A stretch of DNA of 64,000 nt from contig VZQC01005070.1 of the NCBI GenBank assembly GCA_009823505.1, positions 554,160 through 618,159 on the forward strand, given 5' to 3'. The translations under genes and the position numbers were made by a program. Origin of the DNA: Rhizomys pruinosus. Lineage: Eukaryota; Chordata; Mammalia; Rodentia; Spalacidae. Shown piece by piece: positions 43,938-55,043 of the stretch (the stretch's first letter is position 1; every line of letters starts with the position of its first letter). The notes below the pieces were generated by a model. It had not been told where the DNA came from, ran no database searches, and was given only the letters and a program-made list of their open reading frames with translations.

Positions 43938-45095
43938 GGGTTTTTTACTCTTGGGTTCCCAGCAGGGCAGGAAACCTAGGAAGCAGAGAGACTTCAGGGG
44001 GTTTACCGTCTGGTTGGAAGGTTGCCCGCATAGATCCCACTTTGAACCCTTGCTTTCATTTGGTTGAGGGTCAATTTGGAGAGGCGCGAGATGGCTCTGG
44101 AGACTAGAGTGAGCAGATGAAGTCAGATCACAGCAGAGTGTATGAGAGGCTTTGCGGGGGGAGGGTCTGAATTCCAAGCTGAGGTTAGACCCACCTGCCC
44201 AGAGCTGTCAATACCCACCTGGTGAGTAGAGAGCAGGGATTTAACAGGTGGTGCTGGCTCGGTGAGAACAGGGCAGGCGGTGCCTGCCTCCCTCTCTTCC
44301 TCGTGCTTCCTTTCCTCCTTTCCTTACTAACTGAACTGGATTTCATCCACCCCAGAGGTTATCCCGAGGCTGGCGGGACAGGTTGGGTCCATCCTGTTAC
44401 CAACTCCCTCATCAAGGAGTACTCTGGGGCCTGCAAGCTGTTGTGTCTTTCACCGTAGAGGAAATGAATTGAGCACTGTAGGAGGTGAAGATGAAATTCG
44501 CCGTTTCAAGGGTGGGGGTGTGCAGAGAGAAAGCGAGCCTGCGAGCAGAGGGCGGGAGCTGACGCACAGGGCGCTTGTATGCTTTCTTCCCCTCCTACCC
44601 CAGCAGCAAGAGCGGAGCCCTGGTGGGAAACGGGGGTGGCGGCGGGAGCGCAGTAACCAGAGGGCTGGCTGTGAGAAGTCTCCAGGGTATTTATAGCACT
44701 CTATCGCCATGGTACCCAGAAGCTTAAATTAAACTCTAGCCCAACCGCTTAGAGATGCTGGGGGTGGAATGCTCTTCACCTGTGCACTGTGCAGGTCTGA
44801 CCTGCATTCTCAGAAATTTAGCGGTGTGAAGATCAGCAAGCCACGTGACTGCTAGAAACCGTCCCGCAAGAAACGTGTAGGTGTGGTTTTAAACCCAGGT
44901 AGCCTGCCTCCTGGAGGCCTGTGGGAATAAGAGAAAAAACTTTGGTAGGAAACAAACAACAAACTGTATCTGAAACTTGGCTGGGCATCTTGGTGGGTGT
45001 GTGGTTTAGGGATTGACCCCGACCCTCCCTTAGCTTCTGTTGCCGAGAGCAGTAATTCCCATCTCACCGTTGACCTGTGACAACCAAATAGCATG
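43938..45095. other. Unique intergenic sequence with a moderately CpG-rich, TATA-containing segment
   Basis: 44520-44660 is GC-rich with a cluster of CpGs (gagggcgggagctgacgcac, aacgggggtggcggcgggag). It is followed by gggTATTTATAGc at 44688-44696. No ORF or exon is recognised. Confidence 0.4.
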
Positions 45096-45099
45096 ATAG

Positions 45100-45497
45100 T
45101 ATGCTATCATTGGTTTGAAATAGCTACACAATCTTGAATCAACTGGGAGGAGTCTCCATGAAGTATTGCCTGGATCAGATTGGCCTGTGGGTATGGGGGG
45201 GGGGGGATGGCCTTGACGACTTTGACTGGGGTGGGAAGGTCTCTCTATTGTGCACCACCATTCCCAGGGGTTGGGTCCTGGACTTTTGATGTGTAAGACT
45301 GAGCTGAGCACTAACAAACATGTATGAATGAATTTCTCTCTGCTCTGTGGATGTGACTGGCAGCATCCAATTTCTGCTTTGACTTCCCAGCAATGCTGGA
45401 TAGCACCCTGGAATTGTAAGCAAAATAAATCTTTTCTCCCTTAAAGTTGTTTTTGTCAGAGTATTTTGCCACAGCAACAGAAATGAAATTAGAACAG
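45100..45497 (+). repeat. Rodent interspersed repeat (same family as 855-1236), diverged
   Basis: It contains cttgaatcaactgggaggag, gcctggatcagattggcctg, ttgtaagcaaaataaatctt and ttttgccacagcaacagaaa in the order of the muroid family seen at 855-1236. Confidence 0.6.
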
Positions 45498-46490
45498 AAA
45501 TACATAAAGGTTTGGCTTAGCCCTGAAACATGAGGTTCTTTTAAGGGCAGGTGTTAGGGTCTGGGCAGAAAGTATCCCCAGGGGCTGTGGAAGGCTTGGT
45601 CCCCAGCTGGAGATGTAGACTAAGAGGGTGCCGATTTCAACAATGATGAATTCATACTAAGTGGGCTATTAGGAGGTAGGGCCTGATTGGAGGACGTGTG
45701 TGTTGGGGGGTGGTGCTTTTGAAGGGTTGTCTTGTCACCAACCTCCTTTTCTCTCCGGTTTTCTTCTGCCTTGTTGCTACCTCACCACAGACTTAAAAAC
45801 AATGGAGCCAGGGCTCCTGTGCCAAACCCTCCAAACCCAGGACCCCAAGTAAATCTCTCTCACAATAACTCCCTTTCCTTTTTTTCAAGCTCTATTGCTT
45901 GTCTACACAACAAACCCTTTCTGTTTGCCTACTGTATACCAGACAAGGTGTCAGGACCTCAGCTGGTTTCTGGTCTGGTCTGGTGGACTCATAGCTTAGT
46001 GTGGGGTAGGTACATGCAATAAAGTTGCCAAGCAACTGCAAACTATCACCCAGAACCTGAAGGAAGGAGAAGATGCTGAAGGATTTGGTAGGGCAGGGAT
46101 TGACTGAAAATGGACATTAGACAGGACCCGAGGGGAAGAACATGCTGAGGACGTGAGACTGAAACAGATGAGCTGGGTAAAATCCAGGAAGAGGCATTCT
46201 AGAGTAAGGAAAGGAGAAGAGATGCAAATGCCCCTACAATATGGTGTGTACAACATGGTGAAAGAACTCCGTATACACTGCTCTGGAATCCTCGGAGGCT
46301 GCTGGGGTTCTAAAATCCCTCAAGGCTCTGATCCCAAGAACACAGTTTCCTGCATCTCTCTCTCTCCCGGCCCTCTGATTGTCCTTCCTAGCCCTGACTA
46401 CTCAGCTACAGTGGCTTCAAAGGCACTTTGCTTATTCTGATTTTAGTTTTTGAAAGTCTAATCCTACCTCTTGGGAGAACTGTTGGGTGT
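45498..46490. other. Unique intergenic sequence
   Basis: No gene or repeat is recognised. Confidence 0.45.
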
Positions 46491-46510
46491 TTGTAGATTT
46501 CCTGTTTCTC

Positions 46511-46646
46511 TTTTTTTTTTTTTTTTTTTTTTTTGTCTTTTTTGAGAACTCATTCTGTAGACCAGGCTGGCCTCAAACTCACAGAGATCTGCGTGCCTCT
46601 GCCTCCCAAGTGCTAGGATTAAAGGCGTGCACCACCACGCCCGGCC
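46511..46646 (-). mobile_element. B1 SINE, antisense, internally deleted
   Basis: It starts with poly-T gtcttttttgagaactcatt, having lost the acagggtctccctgtagccc part. A 17-bp TSD agatttcctgtttctct lies on both sides. Confidence 0.93.
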
Positions 46647-46734
46647 AGATTTCCTGTTTCTCTAACACTTAGCCTGGGTTATGTGAGGAAAAGAAATTGG
46701 GGGACCATCTCACCATGCCATTAAAGCACCTTTA

Positions 46735-47044
46735 GGGCTGGAGAGATGGCCTAGCAGTTGAGAGCGCCGACTGCTCTTGAAGAGGACCTGGGTTAGATCC
46801 CCAGCACCCACGTGGTGGCTGAGAACCGTCCTTAGCTCCAATTCCAGAACTCCAGTTCCAGGGGAATCTGACACCCTCTTCTGACCTCTGCAGCATTGCA
46901 CGACACAGGTGCACAGATCTACATGCAGACAGTACATTCATACACATAAAATAAATAACTTCTGACCTCTGCAGCATTGCACGACACGGGTGCACAGATC
47001 TACATGCAGACAGTACATTCATACACATAAAATAAATAAATAAA
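46735..47044 (+). mobile_element. B2 SINE with an 81-bp tandem duplication of its 3' third
   Basis: It starts gggctggagagatggcctag. The unit beginning cttctgacctctgcagcatt occurs at 46878-46958 and again at 46959-47040 with a single a/g difference seen. Confidence 0.93.
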
Positions 47045-47081
47045 AAAGCCTGTGTCCACATGCCTACCATTATTATTAAAA

Positions 47082-47082
47082 N
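47082..47082. other. Single ambiguous base (possible contig join)
   Basis: A lone N lies 40 bases after the duplicated B2 tail. Confidence 0.9.
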
Positions 47083-47480
47083 GTGATTAAGGCTGTGCGT
47101 CATCCTAGATTTATGCCCAAGCCATTTGGATCTCTTGGAATGGCCTCACCTGTGTTTAGAGGCTTGGTTCTGGGAACTGAGGTCTGGGCATATCACCAGG
47201 GCTCTAGGACTGTTGACATCTTTGGGCAGTTCTCCAGCTGCTCAGAGGAGTGATTTAATTGAGTTCTCTCTTGCACTGATGGTACCAACATTTAGGACCA
47301 TAAATTTAGATATAGAGTTAGGATATGTGTTGCTATTGTCTAATGATGTTTACTTAGCTCAACATTTACACTGACTCTCCATTGAAATTGTGTACAGTTT
47401 GTTTGTAGTAGGCCACTTAGGGTAAGAAAGACTGCTGGAGAAGTCACAACATTTTATTGAAAAATGAATATGAAACACCT
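47083..47480. other. Unique intergenic sequence
   Basis: Nothing is recognised. Confidence 0.45.
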
Positions 47481-47497
47481 ATTGGGTATAAGGTTCT

Positions 47498-47533
47498 TTT
47501 ATTTATTTATTTATTTTTTTTTATTTTTTGGGG
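47498..47533 (-). mobile_element. Tail-only retroinsertion flanked by a 14-bp TSD
   Basis: Thirty-six bases of tttatttatttatttatttt-type sequence ending in gggg sit between two exact copies of gggtataaggttct (47484-47497 and 47534-47547). Only a SINE/L1-type A-rich tail was inserted. Confidence 0.8.
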
Positions 47534-47657
47534 GGGTATAAGGTTCTATACTAGAGAGATACAGGGGAGAGCAAGAAAGATTCTTATCCTCATGGAACTT
47601 GAGTTTTAATGTTAGTCACAGATTTATACTTTGATACAAGTAGCATATGAAAAGGTC

Positions 47658-47696
47658 TTCCTTCCTTCCTTCCTTCCTTCCTTCCTTCCTTCTTTC

Positions 47697-47758
<62 letters not shown>

Positions 47759-47765
47759 CTTTCTT
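47658..47765 (+). repeat. (TTCC)n then (TTTC)n microsatellite
   Basis: About nine ttcc units are followed by about seventeen tttc units. Confidence 0.96.
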
Positions 47766-48151
47766 TGTTGAGGAAGTCTTTCTATGTATCCTGAGTTGGC
47801 CTCAGATTGATGAGACTTCTGGCTTTGCCTGTGAATGGCTAGGACTGCAGACATGTTATCATCTCCAAATTAAGTATTTTGACATAAGAAGACATTTAAT
47901 TTTTTTTCAAGTTTTCCTATAGCATATGGATAGAGAAATATACTGGCCTTAAGTTGTAACCTCATGAAAGTTGATGGACTCTTTTGTCCTTGGGAAGTTA
48001 TAGAATCTCCTTATATTACCTTCCATGTGTGAGAGCCATTTAAAACAGTCTTGAAAATTGCAAAATAGAAATGAATGAACAAATGAATTTCTGAAGAAAA
48101 TCATCTAAATTAATCAGAAATATGAGTAATAAAAATGGAATTTTACATACA

Positions 48152-48306
48152 CTTTTTTTTTTTTTTGGTCTTTTCAAGACAGGGTCTCCCTGTAGCCCCA
48201 GCTGTCCTGGAACTCACTCTGTAGACCAGGCTTTGAACTCACAAAGATCTGCCTGCCTCTGCCTCCCAAGTGCTAGGATTAAAGGCTTGCACCACAACGC
48301 CCAGCC
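48152..48306 (-). mobile_element. B1 SINE, antisense
   Basis: It runs from poly-T ggtcttttcaagacagggtc to caccacaacgcccagcc. It lacks a few bases (gaccaggctttgaactcaca). Confidence 0.92.
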
Positions 48307-49550
48307 AATCCTAGCCAGTCTTATTGGAGTGAGGTGATATCTTAAAATGGTTTTCGGGCTGGAGAGATGGCCTAGCAGTTAAGAGCACCAACTGCTCTTG
48401 CAGAGGACCCAGGTTCGATCCCCAGCACCCACACAGCGGCTAAGAACCGTCTTTGGCTCCAGTTCCAGGGGAATCTGAAATCCTCTTCTGATGTCCATGG
48501 AGTTGCACAACATGGGGTGCACAGACCTGCATGCAGACAGTACATTCATACACATAGAAAAAAATTTAAAAAAGGTTTTCATTTGCATTTCCTTAATTAT
48601 TAGTGATGGTGAACACTTTTTAAGATGTTTCTCAGCCATCTCTAATTCCTCACTTGTTAAGTCTCTGTTCAGCTCTTTGTCCATCTATTGAGTGGGTCAT
48701 TTGTTTTCTCTCTTCTTTGTTTTTTGAGTAGTTTATATATTCTGGAAATCAATGCTTTGTCAGATGTATCTGCAGTGAAGGTTTCCTCCTACTCTATGGG
48801 ATTTCTCTTCACTTCCTTGATTGTTTCTTTTGATACAGAAACTTTTGAGTTTAATGAGGTCCCATTTGTCAATTGTTGACCTTATTTCTTATGCAGCTGC
48901 TGCTGATTTGGGAAGTCTTTTCCTACGCCTATGCCTTGCAGGTTGCTGCCAACTTTTTCTTCTATCACCTTCAGAGTTTTGGGTTTCACGTTGAGGTCTT
49001 TGATTCATCTGGAGTTGGCTTTTGTACAGGGTGAGAGGTAGGGGTTTAATTTCATTCTTCTACAAGTGGTGATCCAGTTTTGCCAGCACCACTTGCTGAA
49101 GATGCTCTTTCCTCCATTGTGTCTTCTTGACCCCCTTATCAAATATGAGGAGGCTGAAATTGTATGTGCTCAAGTTTGGATCTTCGGTTTTGTTCCATTG
49201 GTCAATAGGCCTATTTGTGTGCCAATACCAAGCTGTTTTTATGACTATAGCCCTGTAGTATAGTTTGAAGTCTGTTATAGAGATTCTCCTGTATTGCTCT
49301 TTTCACTCAGGGTTGCTTTGGCTATTCTGGGTCTTTTGTTTTTCCATATGAAATTAAGGACTTTTTTTGTCCCAAGCCTGTAAAGAAACTCTTGGGGATT
49401 TAAATTGGGATTGCATTAAATCTGTACAATAGTTTGGGCAGAATGGACATTTTTACTATATTAATTTTCCCAATCCATGAGCATGGGAGATTTTTTTCCA
49501 TCTTCTGATGTCTTCTTCAAAACAAACACTTTTTGGGGGGGGGTTGTTTT
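48307..49550 (-). mobile_element. Rodent L1 fragment (ORF2 3' part), minus strand, inactive
   Basis: The plus strand reads gatggtgaacactttttaag, tcagctctttgtccatctat, tttgtcagatgtatctgcag, attgtgtcttcttgaccccc and ttccaatccatgagcatggg, the reverse complement of the C-terminal part of L1 ORF2. Minus-strand frames are broken, so no reverse transcriptase domain is intact. A B2 is nested near its left end and the right end is lost before the assembly gap. Confidence 0.88.
48357..48578 (+). mobile_element. B2 SINE (short variant) nested in L1
   Basis: It starts gggctggagagatggcctag. The L1 text ggttttc is duplicated on both sides (about 48350 and 48575). Confidence 0.92.
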
Positions 49551-49570
49551 TTTTTTTTTTTTTTTTGTCT

Positions 49571-50320
49571 NNNNNNNNNNNNNNNNNNNNNNNNNNNNNN
49601 NNNNNNNNNNNNNNNNNNNNNNNNNNNNNNNNNNNNNNNNNNNNNNNNNNNNNNNNNNNNNNNNNNNNNNNNNNNNNNNNNNNNNNNNNNNNNNNNNNNN
49701 NNNNNNNNNNNNNNNNNNNNNNNNNNNNNNNNNNNNNNNNNNNNNNNNNNNNNNNNNNNNNNNNNNNNNNNNNNNNNNNNNNNNNNNNNNNNNNNNNNNN
49801 NNNNNNNNNNNNNNNNNNNNNNNNNNNNNNNNNNNNNNNNNNNNNNNNNNNNNNNNNNNNNNNNNNNNNNNNNNNNNNNNNNNNNNNNNNNNNNNNNNNN
49901 NNNNNNNNNNNNNNNNNNNNNNNNNNNNNNNNNNNNNNNNNNNNNNNNNNNNNNNNNNNNNNNNNNNNNNNNNNNNNNNNNNNNNNNNNNNNNNNNNNNN
50001 NNNNNNNNNNNNNNNNNNNNNNNNNNNNNNNNNNNNNNNNNNNNNNNNNNNNNNNNNNNNNNNNNNNNNNNNNNNNNNNNNNNNNNNNNNNNNNNNNNNN
50101 NNNNNNNNNNNNNNNNNNNNNNNNNNNNNNNNNNNNNNNNNNNNNNNNNNNNNNNNNNNNNNNNNNNNNNNNNNNNNNNNNNNNNNNNNNNNNNNNNNNN
50201 NNNNNNNNNNNNNNNNNNNNNNNNNNNNNNNNNNNNNNNNNNNNNNNNNNNNNNNNNNNNNNNNNNNNNNNNNNNNNNNNNNNNNNNNNNNNNNNNNNNN
50301 NNNNNNNNNNNNNNNNNNNN
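49571..50320. other. Assembly gap (750 N)
   Basis: Seven hundred and fifty consecutive Ns. The left edge is a T-run followed by tgtct (start of an antisense B1) and the right edge is agaccctatctcaaaaa (end of a sense B1). Confidence 0.98.
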
Positions 50321-50350
50321 AGACCCTATCTCAAAAAAAAAAAAAAAAGA
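50321..50350 (+). mobile_element. 3' end of a B1 SINE emerging from the gap
   Basis: agaccctatctcaaaaaaaa is the B1 terminus. Confidence 0.8.
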
Positions 50351-50429
50351 AAGGAAAAGAAAAATACAGATTTTGAAGCCAACATGGGCTAGAGACCATG
50401 TTTCTAAAAATTAAAAAAAAATTGTTAAG

Positions 50430-50512
50430 GTTGGGGATATAGTTCAATGTTAGAGTGCTTTCCTACCAAGTGAGAGGCCCTAGGTTCAACCCCAAACCAG
50501 TTAGATATAACA
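50430..50512 (+). mobile_element. ID SINE
   Basis: ggttggggatatagttcaat, gagtgctttcctaccaagtg and gaggccctaggttcaacccc are in ID order. Confidence 0.85.
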
Positions 50513-50671
50513 TACAGATAGGTATCTGTGTGCCAATAAAACTTTATTTTATTTGTTTATATATATATATAAAAAGACAACTAGCCCTTAGGTTGTAATC
50601 TGTCTGTTCTCCTGTCCTAAATCATTGTTTTGATTACAGAACCTGGGTATCAGCCTGGATTTCTTCCTCTT

Positions 50672-50916
50672 CTTTTTTTTTTTTTTAATTTATTTCTGTA
50701 TGTGTATGAATGTACTGTCTGCATGCAGGTTTGTGCACCTGTGTCATGCAATGCCGCGGAGGTCAGAAAAGGGTGTCCGACTCCCCTGGAACTGGAGTTC
50801 TCCTGGAATTGGAATTTCAGATGGTTCTCGGCCGCCATGTGGGTGCTGGGGATCGAACCCGGGTCCTCTGTAAGAGCGGTCAGTGCTCTTAACCACTAGG
50901 CCATCTCTCCAGCCCT
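50672..50916 (-). mobile_element. B2 SINE (long variant), antisense
   Basis: It ends ccatctctccagccc. TSD gatttcttcctcttctt lies at about 50658 and 50918. Confidence 0.95.
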
Positions 50917-50919
50917 GAT

Positions 50920-52830
50920 TTCTTCCTCTTCTTTATTCACTTATATTCTATCTTCAAGAGCTTTGGATCTTATTATCACCAAAATACACCCTGTATCTGT
51001 TCACACCCCACCTGTCCTTCCAGTCCCTAGATCCAGGCCAACATCACGGGCACCGCCTAGATCCACACTGAGATGCTGGGTGGCTCTTCACTGGACTTCA
51101 GATGAAGTCTAGGCACCTTCCCATGCATCACAGAGTCCGGTGGGGGCTGATCCCAGCCACTCTTCCGGTCATAACTAAAAGCCTCCTCCCCCACACTGTA
51201 TGGTGACACCTGTGTGCATGGTTCCCACACACTCTGCTCTCCCCACCCCTCCACCCCTGCATAGGCTCTATGTCCTGCAGACTACATCTTAGCCTTTAGA
51301 TGGAGAATCTTCTGGCAGCTTCCAGCTAGGTGTGGCTTCCTCCACCACTCAAGGTTGGGTTGTGTTCTCCTGCATCCCCTTTACTCCTCTCTCTGTGTCT
51401 CTCTGCATCTCTCAGGTTGGAAACTTCTGTGAGGAAAGCTTTCTTGATTTAGCAGTTTTTCCTTTCCTTCTCTGCACATCCCCAGTGCCCAGCTCAGCCC
51501 CGTGCAGATTGACCTCTGAGCACAGGCGACATTTTCAAGAACAAGGGTTCTGGGTGCCCTGATCAGGGCCCCAAACCCATTGAGACTACCTCTTGGTCAT
51601 TTTTCTTTCTTATAGGGAGCAGATGGCTTTGGTCTGTTGGAATAATTAGGAGCCCATATGCCCCTCTAAGAAATAATTTGCCCATCTGTAGTGAGGAATG
51701 AGAATTATGCAGTATCCAAGGGTCCTGCATGAAAGGATTTTTGCTTTATAGTTTGGGTTTGAAGTGTCTTTGACAGCCCTTTAGCTTCCTTTCCGGAGCT
51801 GTCTGTCTGTGAAAATGCGAGGAAGCCAAGGACAGTCTGAGATCCACAGAGATCCTGGATTACTTAAAAATAAAAAAACGACAAAGAACATTCTTGAGAC
51901 TACTGGAGAAAGGAGAATGGGGAATGCGGTTCAGGCATCGTCACTGTGCTGGAGTTAAGTATCTCTGGATTTATGATGGCACGGTCGTTACACAGGAGAA
52001 TAATCCTTGTTCTTAGGAGCTCTCTGCTGACACATTTAAGAGTGTCATGCTGTCTACAGCTTACCTTCAGATGCTTCAGGATCCATTGGAGCATTTCAGG
52101 GCGAAGGAAAGAGTGTAGTTGTGGCAAAAAAAAATGTTAACAGCTAGTAAATAATAAAATATACTGTATTTGATACTTTATTCAACTCCTATCTAATTTA
52201 TCCCAGTGTCTGGTATGGAATATCTCTCCATCAATATTGGCTGAATTATAATAACAGTGACTGGGTTGGCTAAAAATATGCACTGAATCGCTGAAGATGA
52301 TCCATTGACTTCCTATCTATTAATTTTTGATTTGGAGCCTGGAGCAGATTTCTAACCAATGAGCCCAGCAAACAGCCATCTCTCTCCTGGTGAGCCATAT
52401 GGTCTGAGTTCCAAATATGTTTCGCAAAAAGTCAGTTTCATAGAGCTGAACATTTTTATAGTAAATGTGTTGATAAGGGAAAAATAAAGCTGGGGAGAAA
52501 GTTGATGTACATACACCAAATAAGGCAAGAATTCCATGCCGATGCGCAAAGAAGGCCGGAGTTGTGCTCCCATAATCCTTTCCTGGCCTCAGTTTCTTGG
52601 TGCTTCCATTTCCCCTTTATTGGGATCACAGTCAACACAGACAGGCTCTCACGCCCCACAGTCCTTGAAGTGGAGGTTTTGACCTTCAGAATAAGGGCTG
52701 CCTTGCAACATGGGCCGGAGATCAAAGGATGGGACTTGATGGGGCAGGCATTTGTTGGTTTGCTGACTCTGTTAACCAGGGACTTCCCTGAGGAGCAGCA
52801 ATGACCATTATAGAAATGAGAATGGCTGTT
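50920..52830. other. Unique intergenic sequence, 1.9 kb without young SINEs
   Basis: A possible L2/MIR tail lies at 52190-52260 (cccagtgtctggtatggaat). ORFs of up to 100 codons show no known motif. No exon is recognised. Confidence 0.45.
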
Positions 52831-52832
52831 GA

Positions 52833-52920
52833 GCCTATAGCATTACCACCCTGCACGTACATAATCTCAGAAGCGAAGCAGGATCAGGCCTGGTTAGTAT
52901 TCAGATGGAAGGATCCATAG
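52833..52920 (+). pseudogene. 5S rRNA pseudogene, 3'-truncated
   Basis: gcctatagcattaccaccct, then tctcagaagcgaagcaggat and caggcctggttagtattcag align with 5S rRNA nucleotides 1 to about 95. One copy of the internal GATCTCGTCT repeat (10 nt) is missing and the last 25 or so nucleotides are absent. The internal promoter region (A box and C box area) is mutated at several positions, so it is unlikely to be transcribed. Confidence 0.9.
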
Positions 52921-52936
52921 AAAATGGCTTTTATGG

Positions 52937-53150
52937 GGGCTGGAGAGATGGGTCAGCAGTTGAGAATGAGCGCCGACTGCTCTTGCAGAGGACCCAGGTT
53001 CGATTCCCAGCACCCACATGGTGGCTGAGAGCTGTCTTAACTCCAGTTCCAGGGGAATCCGGTGCCCTCTTCTGACCTCTGAGGCATTGTATGACACCGG
53101 TGCACCGACCTGCATGCAGACAGTACACTCATACACATAAAAAATAATAA
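52937..53150 (+). mobile_element. B2 SINE (short variant)
   Basis: It starts ggggctggagagatgggtca and begins 17 bases after the 5S relic. It ends cactcatacacataaaaaat. Confidence 0.93.
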
Positions 53151-53156
53151 TAATAG

Positions 53157-53312
53157 GCCGGGCGTGGTGGCGCATGCCTTTAATCCTAGCACTTGGGAGG
53201 CAGAGGCAGGCGGATCTTTGTGAGTTCAAGGCCATCCTGGTCTACAGAGTGAGTTCCAGGACAGCTGGGGCTACAAGGAGACCCTGTCTCGAAAAGACCA
53301 AAAAAAAAATTA
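53157..53312 (+). mobile_element. B1 SINE
   Basis: It starts gccgggcgtggtggcgcatg and sits in the (AAT)n tail of the preceding B2. aataataataata flanks it on both sides. Confidence 0.94.
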
Positions 53313-53343
53313 AAAAAAAAATAATAATAATAATAACAAATAG

Positions 53344-53568
53344 GGGGCTGGAGAGATGGCCTAGTGGTTAAGAGCTCCAACTGCTCTTGCAGAGGACCTG
53401 GGTTTGATCCCCAGCACCCACATGGTAGCTGAGAACCGTCTTTAACTCCAGTTCCAGGGGAATCTGACACCCTCTTCTGACCTCCGTGGCATTGCATGAC
53501 ACGGGTGCACAAACCTACATGCAGACAGACAGTACATTCACAACATAAAAAGTAAATAAAATAAAAAA
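53344..53568 (+). mobile_element. B2 SINE (short variant)
   Basis: It starts ggggctggagagatggccta and ends gtacattcacaacataaaaa. Confidence 0.93.
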
Positions 53569-53569
53569 A

Positions 53570-53722
53570 ATTTTTTTTTGGTCTTTTTGAGACAGGGTCT
53601 CCCTGTGCCCCAGCTGTCCTGGAACTCACTCTGTAGACCAGGCTGGCCTTGAACTCACAGAGATATGCCTGCCTCTGCCTCCCAAGTGCTAGGATTAAAG
53701 GCATGTGCTACCATGCCCAGCT
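53570..53722 (-). mobile_element. B1 SINE, antisense
   Basis: It runs from ttttttggtctttttgagac to gctaccatgcccagct. Confidence 0.93.
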
Positions 53723-53750
53723 CTAAATAAATAATTTTTAAAAAAGAAAA

Positions 53751-53751
53751 N
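53751..53751. other. Single ambiguous base inside a SINE cluster (possible contig join)
   Basis: A lone N lies immediately before gagacagggtctccctgtag-type B1 sequence that lacks its own T-run. Confidence 0.9.
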
Positions 53752-53873
53752 AGACAGGGTCTCCCTGTAGCCCCAGGTGTCCTGGAGCTATGTAAACCAG
53801 GCTGGCCTTGAACTCACAGAGATCCACCTGCCTCTGCCTCAGGAGTGCTGGAATTAAAGCATGTGCCACCACA
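53752..53873 (-). mobile_element. B1 SINE, antisense, 3' end cut at the N
   Basis: It runs from agacagggtctccctgtagc to catgtgccaccacacgc. The usual poly-T and the segment aactcactctgtag are missing. Confidence 0.88.
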
Positions 53874-53875
53874 CG

Positions 53876-55040
53876 CTTTTGACCGAGCACTTAACCCTGA
53901 GCCGGCACCTCTACATTCCTTCTTCCCTGGGGCTCCAGACTCAGGCCTGCTTGGCATAAGCATCCAGGCTGCAGAGTAGCTGCTGTAATATAACCCTGGG
54001 CATGTAGAAGTTTCCACTAGCCCGTGAGATTTGCATCTGAGAACTTGGTGAAGTTCTAGATTAATCTAAGCAGTGTTCTGTGTCCTGCTATTCTGGGCAT
54101 ACAAGGATTCCTCTTCAGGTTCTCGTGTTAAGCCATAGCAGCACCTCTGAAAAGAAACCAATTTCTACACAGCAGAGTAACAGGTAATGAGGTTGTCCTG
54201 AGGTGGTTGGGGGGGGCAGGCTGCAGTAGGGCACTATGAGAGTCTAGATTATCAGGGGATTGCCACTGGGAAGCAAATCCCACCTCTACTTGGCACCACT
54301 TGGTGTGGACACAGCCACTGCCTGGAGTATGTTCAGCAAAGTCCTCCCACCAGGGGCCTGGGAACTCCCTTCTTCCAGGTGATGGAGAAACAGCCATCTG
54401 TGCAGCCTCCTCTGGTGATGAGGGGGAGCCAGGCTTGGTTCACTACCGGAGCTTAGGAGCCAAAAGCTGGAGAAACGAAGGCGAGTATTTGTTGGGGTAG
54501 AGGCCAAGTAGTTCCTGCATCCAGGGCCCCCAGTTCATCCTTCTTGAACCCAATGACAAGGTTGGGTGGAACTGCTGGGAGCTCGAGGTTAGAAGACAGG
54601 TTTAGGAGCGTCTGACAACACAGTCAATGTGTGCATTAGCTCTCCAGTGACCCTTCAAGGGATGAATGGATGCTTCTCATATACTCTGAAGCATCAAACT
54701 TAAGCCAACAGCAGAGGCTGGGATCTGGCTCCATCCAGAAACTGACACCAGGGGCTGACATTGATTCCTCAGCATGAGTTCTTCCACTAAAGGTCAACGG
54801 AGCTAAGTTCTTCTCACCCCTGAACCCCAGAGTTAAAGGCAGGCGCACGGTGTGCATTGTAGTCCCATCTTGTAGAAAAGCTGAGGAAAGAGCACTCCCC
54901 GAATCCAGGAGCTTCCAGGCAGCCAGAGGAGCACAGCGACAGCCTCTTCTCAAAAACCAACTAAGCAACCAACAAAAGAACCAAAAATGTGGGCTGTGTG
55001 TTTTGGACAGTGTGTGTTGTTGTGCTGGTGTGGTTTGGCT
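53876..55040. other. Unique intergenic sequence
   Basis: No gene or repeat is recognised. Confidence 0.45.
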
Positions 55041-55043
55041 GCT

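Noticed and set aside
46878..47040. Possible CRISPR-like or satellite array
   Set aside because: There are only two units, both B2 tail sequence; arrays of this type do not occur in mammalian DNA.
49477..50414. Three plus-strand ORFs of almost 300 codons
   Set aside because: They run through 750 Ns; the translation is meaningless.
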